Origin: DATFFO01 sp035250025
GTDB lineage: Bacteria > Actinomycetota > Acidimicrobiia > Spongiisociales > ZC4RG35
Reading direction: 5' to 3'
Assembly (NCBI GenBank): GCA_035250025.1
Contig: DATFFO010000062.1
Location: 1 to 8,292, forward strand
DNA length: 8,292 nt
The translations under genes and the position numbers were made by a program. This document shows positions 1 to 5,795 of this stretch, piece after piece. Under the pieces are notes generated by a model, which was not told the origin of the DNA, ran no database searches, and was given only the letters and a program-made list of their open reading frames with translations. Position 1 is the stretch's first letter. Each line of letters starts with the position of its first letter.

Positions 1-1176
1 CCAGGGGCTGGGATGGTTGACGGTCGAGGCGCCAGGCCCGGTGTTGCCGGCCGACACGTTCACCGCCACGCCGGCGTCGGTGGCGAACAGGAACGCCACC
101 TCGACCGGGGACAGGAAGTCCGACTGAGTACCCGAGATCGAGAAGTTGATCACGTCGACGCCATCGAGGACGGCCTGGTCGACGGCGGCCACCGAGTCGA
201 CCGAGCTACATCCACCTTCCTCTCCCCGTCCCCAACACACCTTGTACATGGCAATGCGAGCTCGTGGCGCCATGCCACTGGCCTCGCCGAGTTCGAGTCC
301 TTCGATCGTGACGGGCACATCGCGGTTGCCACCGGCTGTGCTGGAGGTGTGGGTTCCGTGGCCGTCGGCGTCTCGCGGCGAGATGTATTCGTACGGGAAC
401 TCGGCGAGCACGGCGTCGGCCCCCCCCATCCCGTCTATGTAGTACCTGGCGCCGATCAGCTTGTCGTTGCAATTGGCGGCCGTGAAGTCCTGGCCCGTCT
501 GACAGGTGCCGTTCCACCCGCGGAGGGGCCGGTACGACCACTCCCTGTTCTCGCTCGGGCTGACATCAGCGAAGGCCGGGTTTTCCGGCCAGACGCCCGA
601 GTCGAGGACGCCGATGACAACGTTCTCGCCGTCGTAGCCCTGGTCCCAGGCGCCGCCGGGAGCGGTCAGACCGAGGAAGTCGGGCGTGGTGATCGTGTCG
701 ACCTCGAGGATCTGGTTCTCGACGACGGCCAGGACCCCTTCCTGACGCGACATCGTCGCCGCCTCGACCCCCGTCATACGGGCGGCGAAGCCGTTGAGCG
801 CCATGGAGTAGTCGTAGACCTTGCGCGACTCGGTGACGCCGGCGTTGGCCAGGGCGGCGTCGTGCCGCTTGCTGAGGTGAGTGCGGTAGGCCTTGACATT
901 GGCGGCGTTCGGGTCGATCTTCTCCCCCTCGGCCGGCCGGGTGGCGGCGATCCCGGCGGTCCCACCGTCGTACGAAGCCACCGGATCTTCTGCCATGACG
1001 ACGATGTAAATCCGTTCGCTCTTGTTGCCGATCAGGTGATCGACGGCCGATTCGGGCACCGACAGACCCGAGTCCTGGCCGATGGCAGGCACAGACAGGG
1101 CGGTGGTGAACAAGACGGCCAACGCGGCAAGGATCGTGGTCGATCGCCGTCCGGGTTGCTGGCGAGACGTTTGCAT
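1..1176 (-). CDS. Secreted subtilisin-like serine protease (peptidase S8), N-terminal 392 residues, cut by window edge
   Basis: The frame is open from an ATG at 1176 to base 1, giving 392 codons. Residues 1-12 are a basic n-region with RR, 13-32 a hydrophobic core, with plausible signal peptidase cleavage near AIG/QDS (about residue 33), so the product is exported. Residues about 56-156 (from IYIVVM to AVVENQILEV) match an inhibitor I9 propeptide, which chaperones folding and is cleaved off. The S8 domain follows: catalytic Asp192 in GVLDSGVWPENP, catalytic His273 in DADGHGTHTSS, and oxyanion Asn378 in NVSAGNTGPG. The catalytic Ser and any PA insert or C-terminal domains lie left of base 1, so activity cannot be fully judged. 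The layout resembles plant-type subtilases common in Actinobacteria. The start is fixed by AGGAGG (1181-1186), 4 nt upstream. It is probably a monocistronic exoprotease unrelated to the ligase/glgA cluster. Confidence 0.95.
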   Translation of the reverse strand, partial: MQTSRQQPGRRSTTILAALAVLFTTALSVPAIGQDSGLSVPESAVDHLIGNKSERIYIVVMAEDPVASYDGGTAGIAATRPAEGEKIDPNAANVKAYRTHLSKRHDAALANAGVTESRKVYDYSMALNGFAARMTGVEAATMSRQEGVLAVVENQILEVDTITTPDFLGLTAPGGAWDQGYDGENVVIGVLDSGVWPENPAFADVSPSENREWSYRPLRGWNGTCQTGQDFTAANCNDKLIGARYYIDGMGGADAVLAEFPYEYISPRDADGHGTHTSSTAGGNRDVPVTIEGLELGEASGMAPRARIAMYKVCWGRGEEGGCSSVDSVAAVDQAVLDGVDVINFSISGTQSDFLSPVEVAFLFATDAGVAVNVSAGNTGPGASTVNHPSPW

Positions 1177-1180
1177 GTCC

Positions 1181-1186
1181 CCTCCT
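1181..1186 (-). promoter_or_regulatory. Strong Shine-Dalgarno of the S8 protease
   Basis: AGGAGG on the minus strand, separated from the ATG at 1176 by GGAC. This decides the start. The core of the site is also the 3' arm of a small hairpin (CTCC, loop TTCA, GGAG; 1182-1193). Confidence 0.85.
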
Positions 1187-1204
1187 GAAGGAGTCCACTT
1201 CCAA

Positions 1205-1222
1205 TGTCGGTGTATACCGACA
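1205..1222 (-). promoter_or_regulatory. Inverted repeat in the protease leader (operator or leader hairpin)
   Basis: The arms TGTCGGT and ACCGACA are perfect 7-bp reverse complements around the 4-nt spacer ATAC. The repeat lies 29 nt upstream of the protease ATG, between the putative -10 (1237-1242) and the Shine-Dalgarno. It could be a repressor operator just after the transcription start, or an RNA hairpin; the sequence does not distinguish these. Confidence 0.5.
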
Positions 1223-1236
1223 CGCATACCTACGCG

Positions 1237-1242
1237 ACCCTA
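1237..1242 (-). promoter_or_regulatory. Putative -10 element (TAGGGT) of the S8 protease
   Basis: TAGGGT fits the actinobacterial TAnnnT -10 form. A start about 7 nt downstream would give a leader of roughly 54 nt carrying the inverted repeat and the Shine-Dalgarno hairpin. No recognisable -35 is seen. The same TAGGGTCG followed by TAGGTA occurs upstream of the lipoprotein gene. Confidence 0.35.
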
Positions 1243-1273
1243 ACCACCGAGAGTGGCGGAAGGGAGTCGAAAG

Positions 1274-1768
1274 TCAGGATTCGTCGGAGGGAGTTGTCAG
1301 GGTGGCGCCGGGACCGAGCGAGGGCTTCGAGGGCTTCTCGCAGAGGAAAGGGACGTCGTCACGCCCGGCGTGATAGGCGTAGGTGACGCCGCCTGCCTCC
1401 AGAATGGTGCGCGACCCTTCGACGAGCGCCTGCGTGTACATCATGCCGGGCTGGGGACAGCCGAGGCTCCCGTCGCTCCACGTGACCCGCTCGAACTCAG
1501 CGAGCGTGATCGATGCGGGCTCTACATCGAGGCGACCAGCAAGGTCGTCGATGGCAGCGGTCACGATGTCGCTATCGGCGGGCGTGAGGCCGTCCATGGG
1601 TTCGTCACCTTGTGCTGGAGCGGTCGATGAACCCGTCGACGGGACCGTGGTGGCGGAACCGGCCGACGTCGTGTCGACGACTCCCGCCGTCACGGTCGGG
1701 TCGGAGCCTTCCCCACCGCCGCAGGCGGCCAGGGTGACCACCAACGTCGCCATCAGGGTTCGCTTCAT
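1274..1768 (-). CDS. Small lipoprotein with conserved WSDGSLGCPQPGM domain, function unknown
   Basis: 164 residues. The N-terminus MKRTLMATLVVTLAAC is a lipoprotein signal with lipobox LAAC, so Cys16 would be lipidated and the protein tethered to the outer face of the membrane. Residues 17-65 are a low-complexity Gly/Ser/Thr/Pro/Asp linker. The folded part, about 66-144, has an amphipathic helix (IVTAAIDDLAGRL), then FERVTWSDGSLGCPQPGMMY, and VTYAYHAGRDDVPFLCE. Cys104 and Cys143 are the only cysteines of the mature domain and may form a disulfide. From memory, this WPDGSLGCPQPGM...YHxG...PFLCE arrangement recurs in uncharacterised exported proteins of Actinobacteria, Chloroflexi and Cyanobacteria; no activity is known to me. 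ATG codon 6 is an alternative start, but codon 1 gives a better n-region. It lies between the protease and the methyltransferase, probably as its own transcription unit. Confidence 0.9.
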   Translation of the reverse strand: MKRTLMATLVVTLAACGGGEGSDPTVTAGVVDTTSAGSATTVPSTGSSTAPAQGDEPMDGLTPADSDIVTAAIDDLAGRLDVEPASITLAEFERVTWSDGSLGCPQPGMMYTQALVEGSRTILEAGGVTYAYHAGRDDVPFLCEKPSKPSLGPGATLTTPSDES

Positions 1769-1780
1769 CTACCTATGACG

Positions 1781-1786
1781 ACCCTA
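1781..1786 (-). promoter_or_regulatory. Putative -10 element (TAGGGT) of the lipoprotein gene
   Basis: TAGGGT lies 12 nt upstream of the ATG at 1768. A start about 7 nt downstream would leave a leader of only about 5-6 nt containing AGGTAG, so the mRNA would be nearly leaderless. No clear -35. It shares TAGGGTCG and a following TAGGTA with the region upstream of the protease. Confidence 0.35.
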
Positions 1787-1809
1787 CCGCTCCGTCGGGT
1801 TCCCCGCGA

Positions 1810-1841
1810 CGGTGCGGAGCAACAGCGGAGGCTCAGCACCG
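1810..1841 (-). terminator. GC-rich hairpin downstream of the methyltransferase gene, possible terminator
   Basis: Read on the minus strand, CGGTGC-T-GAGC pairs with GCTC-C-GCACCG around a 10-nt loop: a 6-bp stem, one mismatch, then a 4-bp stem. It starts 18 nt after the methyltransferase stop at 1860. There is no U-tract, so it is not a classical intrinsic terminator; it could still stabilise the 3' end or assist factor-dependent termination before the lipoprotein promoter. Confidence 0.4.
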
Positions 1842-1859
1842 GCGTGGCGGATTGCCTGC

Positions 1860-3014
1860 TCACCGGCGTGGATTCGACCGCCGAAGCGAATTGCTGGGCA
1901 CCGTCGCCGACGGTGCGGAGGCCACCAGCACCCGGAAGTCGCCCAGGCCGCGGGGGTGCATCAGCGTCTCGGCCTCCGTACGACTGGTCCGCACCCGGAG
2001 CCGCTCCATCTCGTCGCCGGCCCGGGCCAGTTCGAGCTCCCGGAAGCGCATCTGCGAGATCAATTCGCGCAGCCCGTGCTCGGCGAGGAAGTCGTCCTGG
2101 CGCCACAGCGTCGTATGGGCTCCGGCGGCCTCGGCCGCGGCCTGGAGGGCGGTGAAGTTGACGTCGGCGGTGATGTCGGTGGCGCCCGGCTCGTCGAGGG
2201 GATGGGGCCCGAGATGATGGGCGCGGTAAGTACGCAGGGTGCCGTCGCGACGGCGGGGCACGAGGTTCTCGGCCGTGTCTCCGTAGTCGATGACTACCAG
2301 GCTTCCCGCCTCCAGGCGCCCAAGTGCCGACTCCACCCACCGGCCCGCCTCGATCTGCACCTCGACCCATCCGCCGTCCTCGACCTCGCCGGCGAAGCGG
2401 TCTAGCCAAACCAGTACCTCCGCTCTGGGCTTGGCGTCGACGAACACCAGGCTCTCGCCGTCGGCGCCCACCCATCGCTCGCGCCACTCGCCGTCGACGC
2501 GCTGGCCGATGGCCATCGGCAGGTTGTCGACCAGCTCGTTGGCCAGCACGACACCGCGCAGGCCCGGTGGTAGATCTCCGAAACCGGCCACTACCCGCTC
2601 GGCACCCACCACCTCCGCCAGGGCGGCCCGGGCGGGGGGAGATGCCTCCACCGCCCACGCTTCCATGGGCAGGGCCGCCAGCAGAGGACGGAGCAAGGAA
2701 CCCGATCCCCCGGCGACCTCGATGAGCTGAAACGGATCCCCGATGCGGTGCATTTCGCCCTCGACGAAGGCCGCCAGGGTCTGGCCGAACAGAGGGCTGA
2801 CCTCGGGACTGGTGAGGAAGTCGCCCGCCTTCTGCGAGCGCAAGACGGACCCGCTGAAGAAGCCCCCTTCGGAGTCATACAGCGCCAATTCCATGAAGCG
2901 GTCGAATGGAATCGGCCCCTGGGTGCGCACCAGCTCGAGCACGTGATCTTTCACGCTCTCCATCGTGGCAGTGTCGGAGCCCCGATAGTCCGGCCCCCAG
3001 GGGTCGAGGACCAC
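1860..3014 (-). CDS. SAM-dependent methyltransferase, MidA/NDUFAF7 family (COG1565)
   Basis: 384 residues, a usual length for the family. Family landmarks run in order: GDFLTSPEVSPLFG (64-77), SAM-binding motif I IEVAGGSGSLL (98-108), LANELVDNLPM (158-167), VIDYG (241-245), GTLRTYRAHH (258-267), DITADVNF (280-287) and GLGDFRVL (356-363). The mitochondrial homologue NDUFAF7 dimethylates an arginine of the complex I NDUFS2 subunit; the bacterial substrate is not established, so protein arginine methylation is an inference. The GTG at 3014 follows the small gene's stop after 10 nt, so it is probably the last gene of the leftward cluster. Met18 (ATG at 2963) is an alternative start, because neither codon has a convincing Shine-Dalgarno and the first 17 residues look non-conserved. 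The C-terminal tail after residue 367 is Ser/Arg-rich. Confidence 0.93.
   Translation of the reverse strand: MVLDPWGPDYRGSDTATMESVKDHVLELVRTQGPIPFDRFMELALYDSEGGFFSGSVLRSQKAGDFLTSPEVSPLFGQTLAAFVEGEMHRIGDPFQLIEVAGGSGSLLRPLLAALPMEAWAVEASPPARAALAEVVGAERVVAGFGDLPPGLRGVVLANELVDNLPMAIGQRVDGEWRERWVGADGESLVFVDAKPRAEVLVWLDRFAGEVEDGGWVEVQIEAGRWVESALGRLEAGSLVVIDYGDTAENLVPRRRDGTLRTYRAHHLGPHPLDEPGATDITADVNFTALQAAAEAAGAHTTLWRQDDFLAEHGLRELISQMRFRELELARAGDEMERLRVRTSRTEAETLMHPRGLGDFRVLVASAPSATVPSNSLRRSNPRR
1898..1916. repeat. 19-bp near-perfect palindrome at the 3' end of the methyltransferase gene
   Basis: The arms GCACCGTCG and CGACGGTGC are 9-bp reverse complements around a single central base. A further copy of the half-site, GCACCGTCGC read on the minus strand, lies at 1806-1815 in the gap beyond the stop. 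The palindrome is coding (…PSATVPS… of the methyltransferase). It could be a chance product of GC-rich codons, an operator for the downstream lipoprotein gene, or an mRNA hairpin. Confidence 0.45.
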
Positions 3015-3024
3015 CGGTGACCAC

Positions 3025-3219
3025 TCAACGCTTCGGTTCGTTGCCGCGCTTGTAGTTGCCGGTGGCGCGGGCCATCACCTGTTGGGGGTCGCCGCTCTCG
3101 ACTCGCTTGAGAAACTTCTGGGCCGCGGGGCCCCGTAGCGTCGTCACCGGCGTGCCGTGACGGGTGATGACGACCTCACCGGACGCCCGGAGCCGGTAGT
3201 CGAACCCAAGGTCGGTCAT
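3025..3219 (-). CDS. Small basic conserved protein (64 aa) ending in TGNYKRGNEPKR
   Basis: 64 residues. The N-terminal half FDYRLRASGEVVITRHGTPVTTLRG looks like a small beta sheet. The following AAQKFLKRVESGDPQQVMAR looks helical, and the tail TGNYKRGNEPKR is strongly basic. I recall a widespread family of uncharacterised proteins of this size with the same 'GEV-I-HxG-TTLRG' opening and 'MAR-TGNYKRGN' ending, but know no function; the basic tail would suit nucleic-acid or ribosome binding (inference). The ATG at 3219 overlaps the TGA of ligase B in an ATGA junction and has no separate Shine-Dalgarno, so its translation is probably coupled to that gene. The frame stays open far upstream of this ATG, but only as a shadow of ligase B. 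Confidence 0.85.
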   Translation of the reverse strand: MTDLGFDYRLRASGEVVITRHGTPVTTLRGPAAQKFLKRVESGDPQQVMARATGNYKRGNEPKR

Positions 3220-4430
3220 TGCGCCAGGACGGTCAACTCGGAGGCGAAGCGGTCTGCCATGTGGATGGCGGTCTCGAGGTCGGGATGACGGAGGGCGATC
3301 ATGCCGTCGCCCAAGAGGGCGGCCCGCCAATCCCGGCGCTGTGACCCGACCGGGTTGAGGTCGAGGGCCACGACCCACTCGCCGTACTCGGCCATGAGAT
3401 GGTCGAGCCCCACATAGCCCCGGATCGACCCAGAACCGACCGCCCGCTTGAAGATCGTGATGGCGTTGTACGTCCTGTCGAGGTTGCCGGGCACGCTTCC
3501 TGTCAGCACGGCGTCTGCCCACCAGCGGAAGAGGTCGATGTCGGCGGTCCAGTTCATGGCATCCACCGTCCGTCCTCCGGGCGGCCGGGCACCGATCTCG
3601 CCGAACACCGCCTCGCCCTCAGCAGTGAGGTACCACTCCATGTGCGTGAACCCGTCGCGGAACCCCAGCGCCTCGATCACCTGGCTCCCCATGCGGCGGC
3701 CGGAGGCGAGGTAGTCGACGTCAGGATCCTTCAGAGCCACCGTCTGCTGGCTGATCCACTCGTTCTGCTTGCCGATCAGCGGGCGCGGCCGGTACCAGCA
3801 GATGTTGTAAAACCGGATCTCGCCGTCGGCGCAGATGGTGTCGAAGGTGAATTCCTGGCCGTCGACGAACTCCTCGACCGATACTTCCGCCACCGACCCG
3901 ACGGCGTCGATCACCGTCGACAACTCCTCGACGTCGTCGACCCGGAAGGTCAGGTCCGACCCCGCCCCGGCGATGGGTTTGATGATCGCCGGGAACCCGA
4001 TCCGCTCGATCGCCTCCCGGACCTCCGCCCCGCTGCGGGCTCGATAGTGGTGGGGCGTCCTGATCCCGGCGGCATCGAGCCGCGCCTTCATGTGCTCCTT
4101 GTCGCGGAAGGGAATGGTCTGGTCGACGGTGAGGCCGGGGAGTCCCAACCGCAGGCGGATCCGCGCCGCCAGCATCATCAGCGGCTCCCACAGGCTCTCC
4201 ACGCGGTCGATCCCTACCCGCTGTGCGATCTGGGCGGCCGCGTCGACGCAGCCGTCGACGTCGTCGAAGTCGACCTGCACGTAGGCCGCCAGCACCGCCT
4301 CGGCCTTGGCCGGCAAGCTCGCTTGCGGCTGGTCGCCCATCCCGATGACGGTGGCACCGGCCTCGGCGAGTGCCCGTACGAAGTCGTTCATCTCCACCGG
4401 GAACCCGGGGCTGAGAAACAGGACCGTCAC
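3216..4430 (-). CDS. ATP-grasp superfamily ligase B, substrate unknown
   Basis: 404 residues. The N-terminal pre-ATP-grasp Rossmann-like domain begins MTVLFLSPGFPVEMNDFVRA. The ATP-grasp core has FRDK (Lys111), GFPAIIKP (Lys151), glycine-rich IAGAGSD (153-159), VEEF (Glu186-Glu187), THMEW (Glu265) and EIGARPPGG (Glu278, Arg282), the expected nucleotide and Mg sites. Such enzymes activate a carboxylate as acyl phosphate and join it to an amine or another nucleophile; the partner is not evident here. It is a paralogue of ligases A and C, and its N-terminus aligns best with C, including an AGAxVIGxG segment. That alignment supports the GTG at 4430 over Met14, although the only Shine-Dalgarno-like bases (GGGAG) abut the GTG directly. 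It follows ligase A after 82 nt and overlaps the next gene by ATGA. Confidence 0.93.
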   Translation of the reverse strand: MTVLFLSPGFPVEMNDFVRALAEAGATVIGMGDQPQASLPAKAEAVLAAYVQVDFDDVDGCVDAAAQIAQRVGIDRVESLWEPLMMLAARIRLRLGLPGLTVDQTIPFRDKEHMKARLDAAGIRTPHHYRARSGAEVREAIERIGFPAIIKPIAGAGSDLTFRVDDVEELSTVIDAVGSVAEVSVEEFVDGQEFTFDTICADGEIRFYNICWYRPRPLIGKQNEWISQQTVALKDPDVDYLASGRRMGSQVIEALGFRDGFTHMEWYLTAEGEAVFGEIGARPPGGRTVDAMNWTADIDLFRWWADAVLTGSVPGNLDRTYNAITIFKRAVGSGSIRGYVGLDHLMAEYGEWVVALDLNPVGSQRRDWRAALLGDGMIALRHPDLETAIHMADRFASELTVLAQ

Positions 4431-4435
4431 CTCCC

Positions 4436-4458
4436 GCCCCCAGAACCGTTCCGGGGGC
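4436..4458 (-). promoter_or_regulatory. Strong hairpin just before the ligase B start
   Basis: On the minus strand the arms GCCCCCGGAA and TTCTGGGGGC pair over 10 positions (nine Watson-Crick and one G·U) around the 3-nt loop CGG. On the plus strand the G·U becomes an A-C mismatch, so the structure favours the ligase B mRNA. Only GGGAG separates it from the GTG at 4430. There is no U-tract. It could restrict ribosome access to ligase B or attenuate transcription between ligases A and B. Confidence 0.55.
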
Positions 4459-4512
4459 CGTTCTCGCGCCTCTTGGCGACGGTTCCGACCCGCAGAATGG
4501 TTGCCGCCGCCG

Positions 4513-5718
4513 TCATCCCAGCACCAGACGGACGTGGGCGAGGATGGCGTCGACCGCCCTCTCGACCTGCTCGGTGCTGTCGCCGCGGACGATCACGTGG
4601 CCGTCTCCCTCGTAGTGGGGCGAGGGAGGGGTCCCCAGCGGCGGCAGCCTCACGTCGACGACCATGCCCGCCACCTCTGCCTGGGCGGCCTCCAGCCCCT
4701 CGATGGCCACGACCCGTCCCTCACCCTGGCCGCGGAGATAGACGGCCCCGACAGCGTGACGCCGCTCGGGCGGATCGAAGCTGTCGAGGATCATCAGCCG
4801 CGACCAGGCCGAGTAGAGGTCGAAGTCGTGGGCGTGGGAGATGAGAGTGGTGAACTGGGCTCCGGGAGGGCGGACGGCGGCCTCGGACACGGCGACGCTG
4901 CCGTCGGGACGGGCGAACCACTCCATGTGCACCAGGCCGGTCTCGAGCCCCAGCGCAGAGATGGCCGCCGGCCCCACCCGGCCGATCTCCTCGTAGCCAT
5001 CCAGCGTGCGGGGCAGGATCACCGCCCATTGGATCCAGCGCTTCTCCAACACTTCCAGGGGAGTCGGGTAATAGCGTGAGACCGACCAGAAAACCGGCCT
5101 CCCGTGGAGGAAGACGCAGTCGAACGAGTGCTCCCGCCCGACCATGAACTCCTCGGCCAGGACGGGGTCGGCCGGTGACAGGGGGTTCCAACGCATCCAC
5201 TCCGCCAGTTGCTCGTCCGATTCGAGGCGGTAGGTCGACCGGCTCCCCGACCCGGCCGGGGGCTTGAGCACCAGCGGATAGCCGACCTCGGCCGAGAACG
5301 ACCACAACTCGGCGGCTGAGTCGACCAGCCGATGCCGGGCGCAGGGGATGCCGGCAGCGGCGAGGACATCCTTCATCCGCCGCTTGTCGCGGAAGTTGGC
5401 GGCCGCTTCCACACCGAGACCCTCGATCCCCAACCTCTTCCGCACCTCGGACATTGGCACCTGCAACTCCTCGAGCGGGCCCAGCACGCGGTCGACGGGA
5501 CCTATCGACATCACAGCCTCCGTGAGCTGGTCCGGGTCGAGGCAGTCGCTGACCTGGCGATGGGCCGCCAGGCGCCGGGCGGTGTCGGCGGGCACGCGGT
5601 CCAGCGGGTCGTTCGAGATCAGTCCCACGCCCACTCCGTCGAGTTCCGCAGCCGCGGCGAGAAATCGCAGCGTGGTCGGCAACAGGTAGGGGGCGACGAA
5701 GACGGCGGCGTAGGCCAC
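4513..5718 (-). CDS. ATP-grasp superfamily ligase A, substrate unknown
   Basis: 401 residues. The N-terminal domain (VFVAPYLLPTTLRFLAAAAE) differs from those of B and C, but the ATP-grasp core lines up: FRDK (Lys112), GYPLVLKP (Lys152), glycine-rich AGSGSRS, AEEF (Glu189-Glu190), VHMEW (Glu266) and EAAVRPPGA (Glu279, Arg283). The middle segment has SRYYPTPLEVLEKRWI, closely matched by SHYYPNVLEAMRTRWI in ligase C, so A and C probably handle related substrates. A general carboxylate-activating ligase chemistry follows from the superfamily; the specific reaction is unknown. The start is the GTG at 5718, with no Shine-Dalgarno but a TAAGTT -10-like hexamer 6 nt upstream, suggesting a leaderless mRNA. 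It is the first gene of the leftward cluster and divergent from glgA. Confidence 0.93.
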   Translation of the reverse strand: MAYAAVFVAPYLLPTTLRFLAAAAELDGVGVGLISNDPLDRVPADTARRLAAHRQVSDCLDPDQLTEAVMSIGPVDRVLGPLEELQVPMSEVRKRLGIEGLGVEAAANFRDKRRMKDVLAAAGIPCARHRLVDSAAELWSFSAEVGYPLVLKPPAGSGSRSTYRLESDEQLAEWMRWNPLSPADPVLAEEFMVGREHSFDCVFLHGRPVFWSVSRYYPTPLEVLEKRWIQWAVILPRTLDGYEEIGRVGPAAISALGLETGLVHMEWFARPDGSVAVSEAAVRPPGAQFTTLISHAHDFDLYSAWSRLMILDSFDPPERRHAVGAVYLRGQGEGRVVAIEGLEAAQAEVAGMVVDVRLPPLGTPPSPHYEGDGHVIVRGDSTEQVERAVDAILAHVRLVLG

Positions 5719-5724
5719 GGCGCC

Positions 5725-5730
5725 AACTTA
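5725..5730 (-). promoter_or_regulatory. Putative -10 of a leaderless ligase A promoter (TAAGTT)
   Basis: TAAGTT (TAnnnT form) ends 6 nt before the GTG at 5718, placing the likely transcription start at or within a base of the start codon. CCGGCA (5733-5738, minus strand) lies exactly 2 nt upstream of it. No TTGACA-like -35 is seen. Confidence 0.5.
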
Positions 5731-5732
5731 CT

Positions 5733-5780
5733 TGCCGGGGGTCGTCCGGGCGGCCCGGCAGCCGCAGGAGCCGACCGGCA
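5733..5780. promoter_or_regulatory. Three CCGGCA sites in the ligase A / glgA divergent region
   Basis: CCGGCA occurs at 5733-5738 (minus strand), 5755-5760 (plus) and 5775-5780 (plus). The first two form an inverted repeat with 7-bp arms (TGCCGGG and CCCGGCA, 5733-5739 and 5754-5760) whose centres are 21 bp apart. The last two extend to the direct repeat CCGGCAGCC with a 20-bp period. Spacing near two helical turns suits binding by one regulator that serves both promoters (inference). Confidence 0.5.
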
Positions 5781-5782
5781 GC

Positions 5783-5788
5783 CATAAT
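5783..5788 (+). promoter_or_regulatory. Putative -10 of a leaderless glgA promoter (CATAAT)
   Basis: CATAAT differs from TATAAT by one base and ends 7 nt before the GTG at 5796, so a normal start distance would put the first transcribed base on the start codon. CCGGCA (5775-5780) lies exactly 2 nt upstream, mirroring the ligase A promoter. Confidence 0.55.
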
Positions 5789-5795
5789 CCGGCGG

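Noticed and set aside
1..1176. Protease as a broken gene lacking its catalytic Ser
   Set aside because: The frame is open at the window edge in a normal subtilase segment (NHPSPW), so the Ser region is simply outside the window.
13..1188. Plus-strand open frame of 391 codons across the protease gene
   Set aside because: It is antisense to a well-supported S8 protease with catalytic motifs, its translation is Arg/Gly/Val-rich without a domain, and its end simply mirrors the GC-biased codons of the real gene.
1837..1871. Direct repeat CACCGGCGTGG (two copies, 24-bp period)
   Set aside because: Only two short GC-rich copies; likely chance, with no sign of a tandem array or mobile element.
1765..2658. 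Minus-strand open frame of 297 codons
   Set aside because: Out-of-frame shadow of the methyltransferase; Gly/Arg/Pro-rich and runs through the gap into the lipoprotein start.
3220..3522. Upstream extension of the 64-aa gene to 165 codons
   Set aside because: The added 101 residues are an Arg/Gly/Pro-rich shadow of ligase B; the ATGA overlap and the conserved-looking N-terminus place the start at 3219.
3399..4844. Plus-strand open frame of 481 codons
   Set aside because: Antisense to ligases A and B, spans their intergenic gap, low-complexity Arg/Pro-rich ending, no recognisable domain.
5766..5770. AGGAG as the glgA Shine-Dalgarno
   Set aside because: It lies 25 nt upstream of the GTG, too far, and no in-frame start at a suitable distance gives a GT5 N-terminus.
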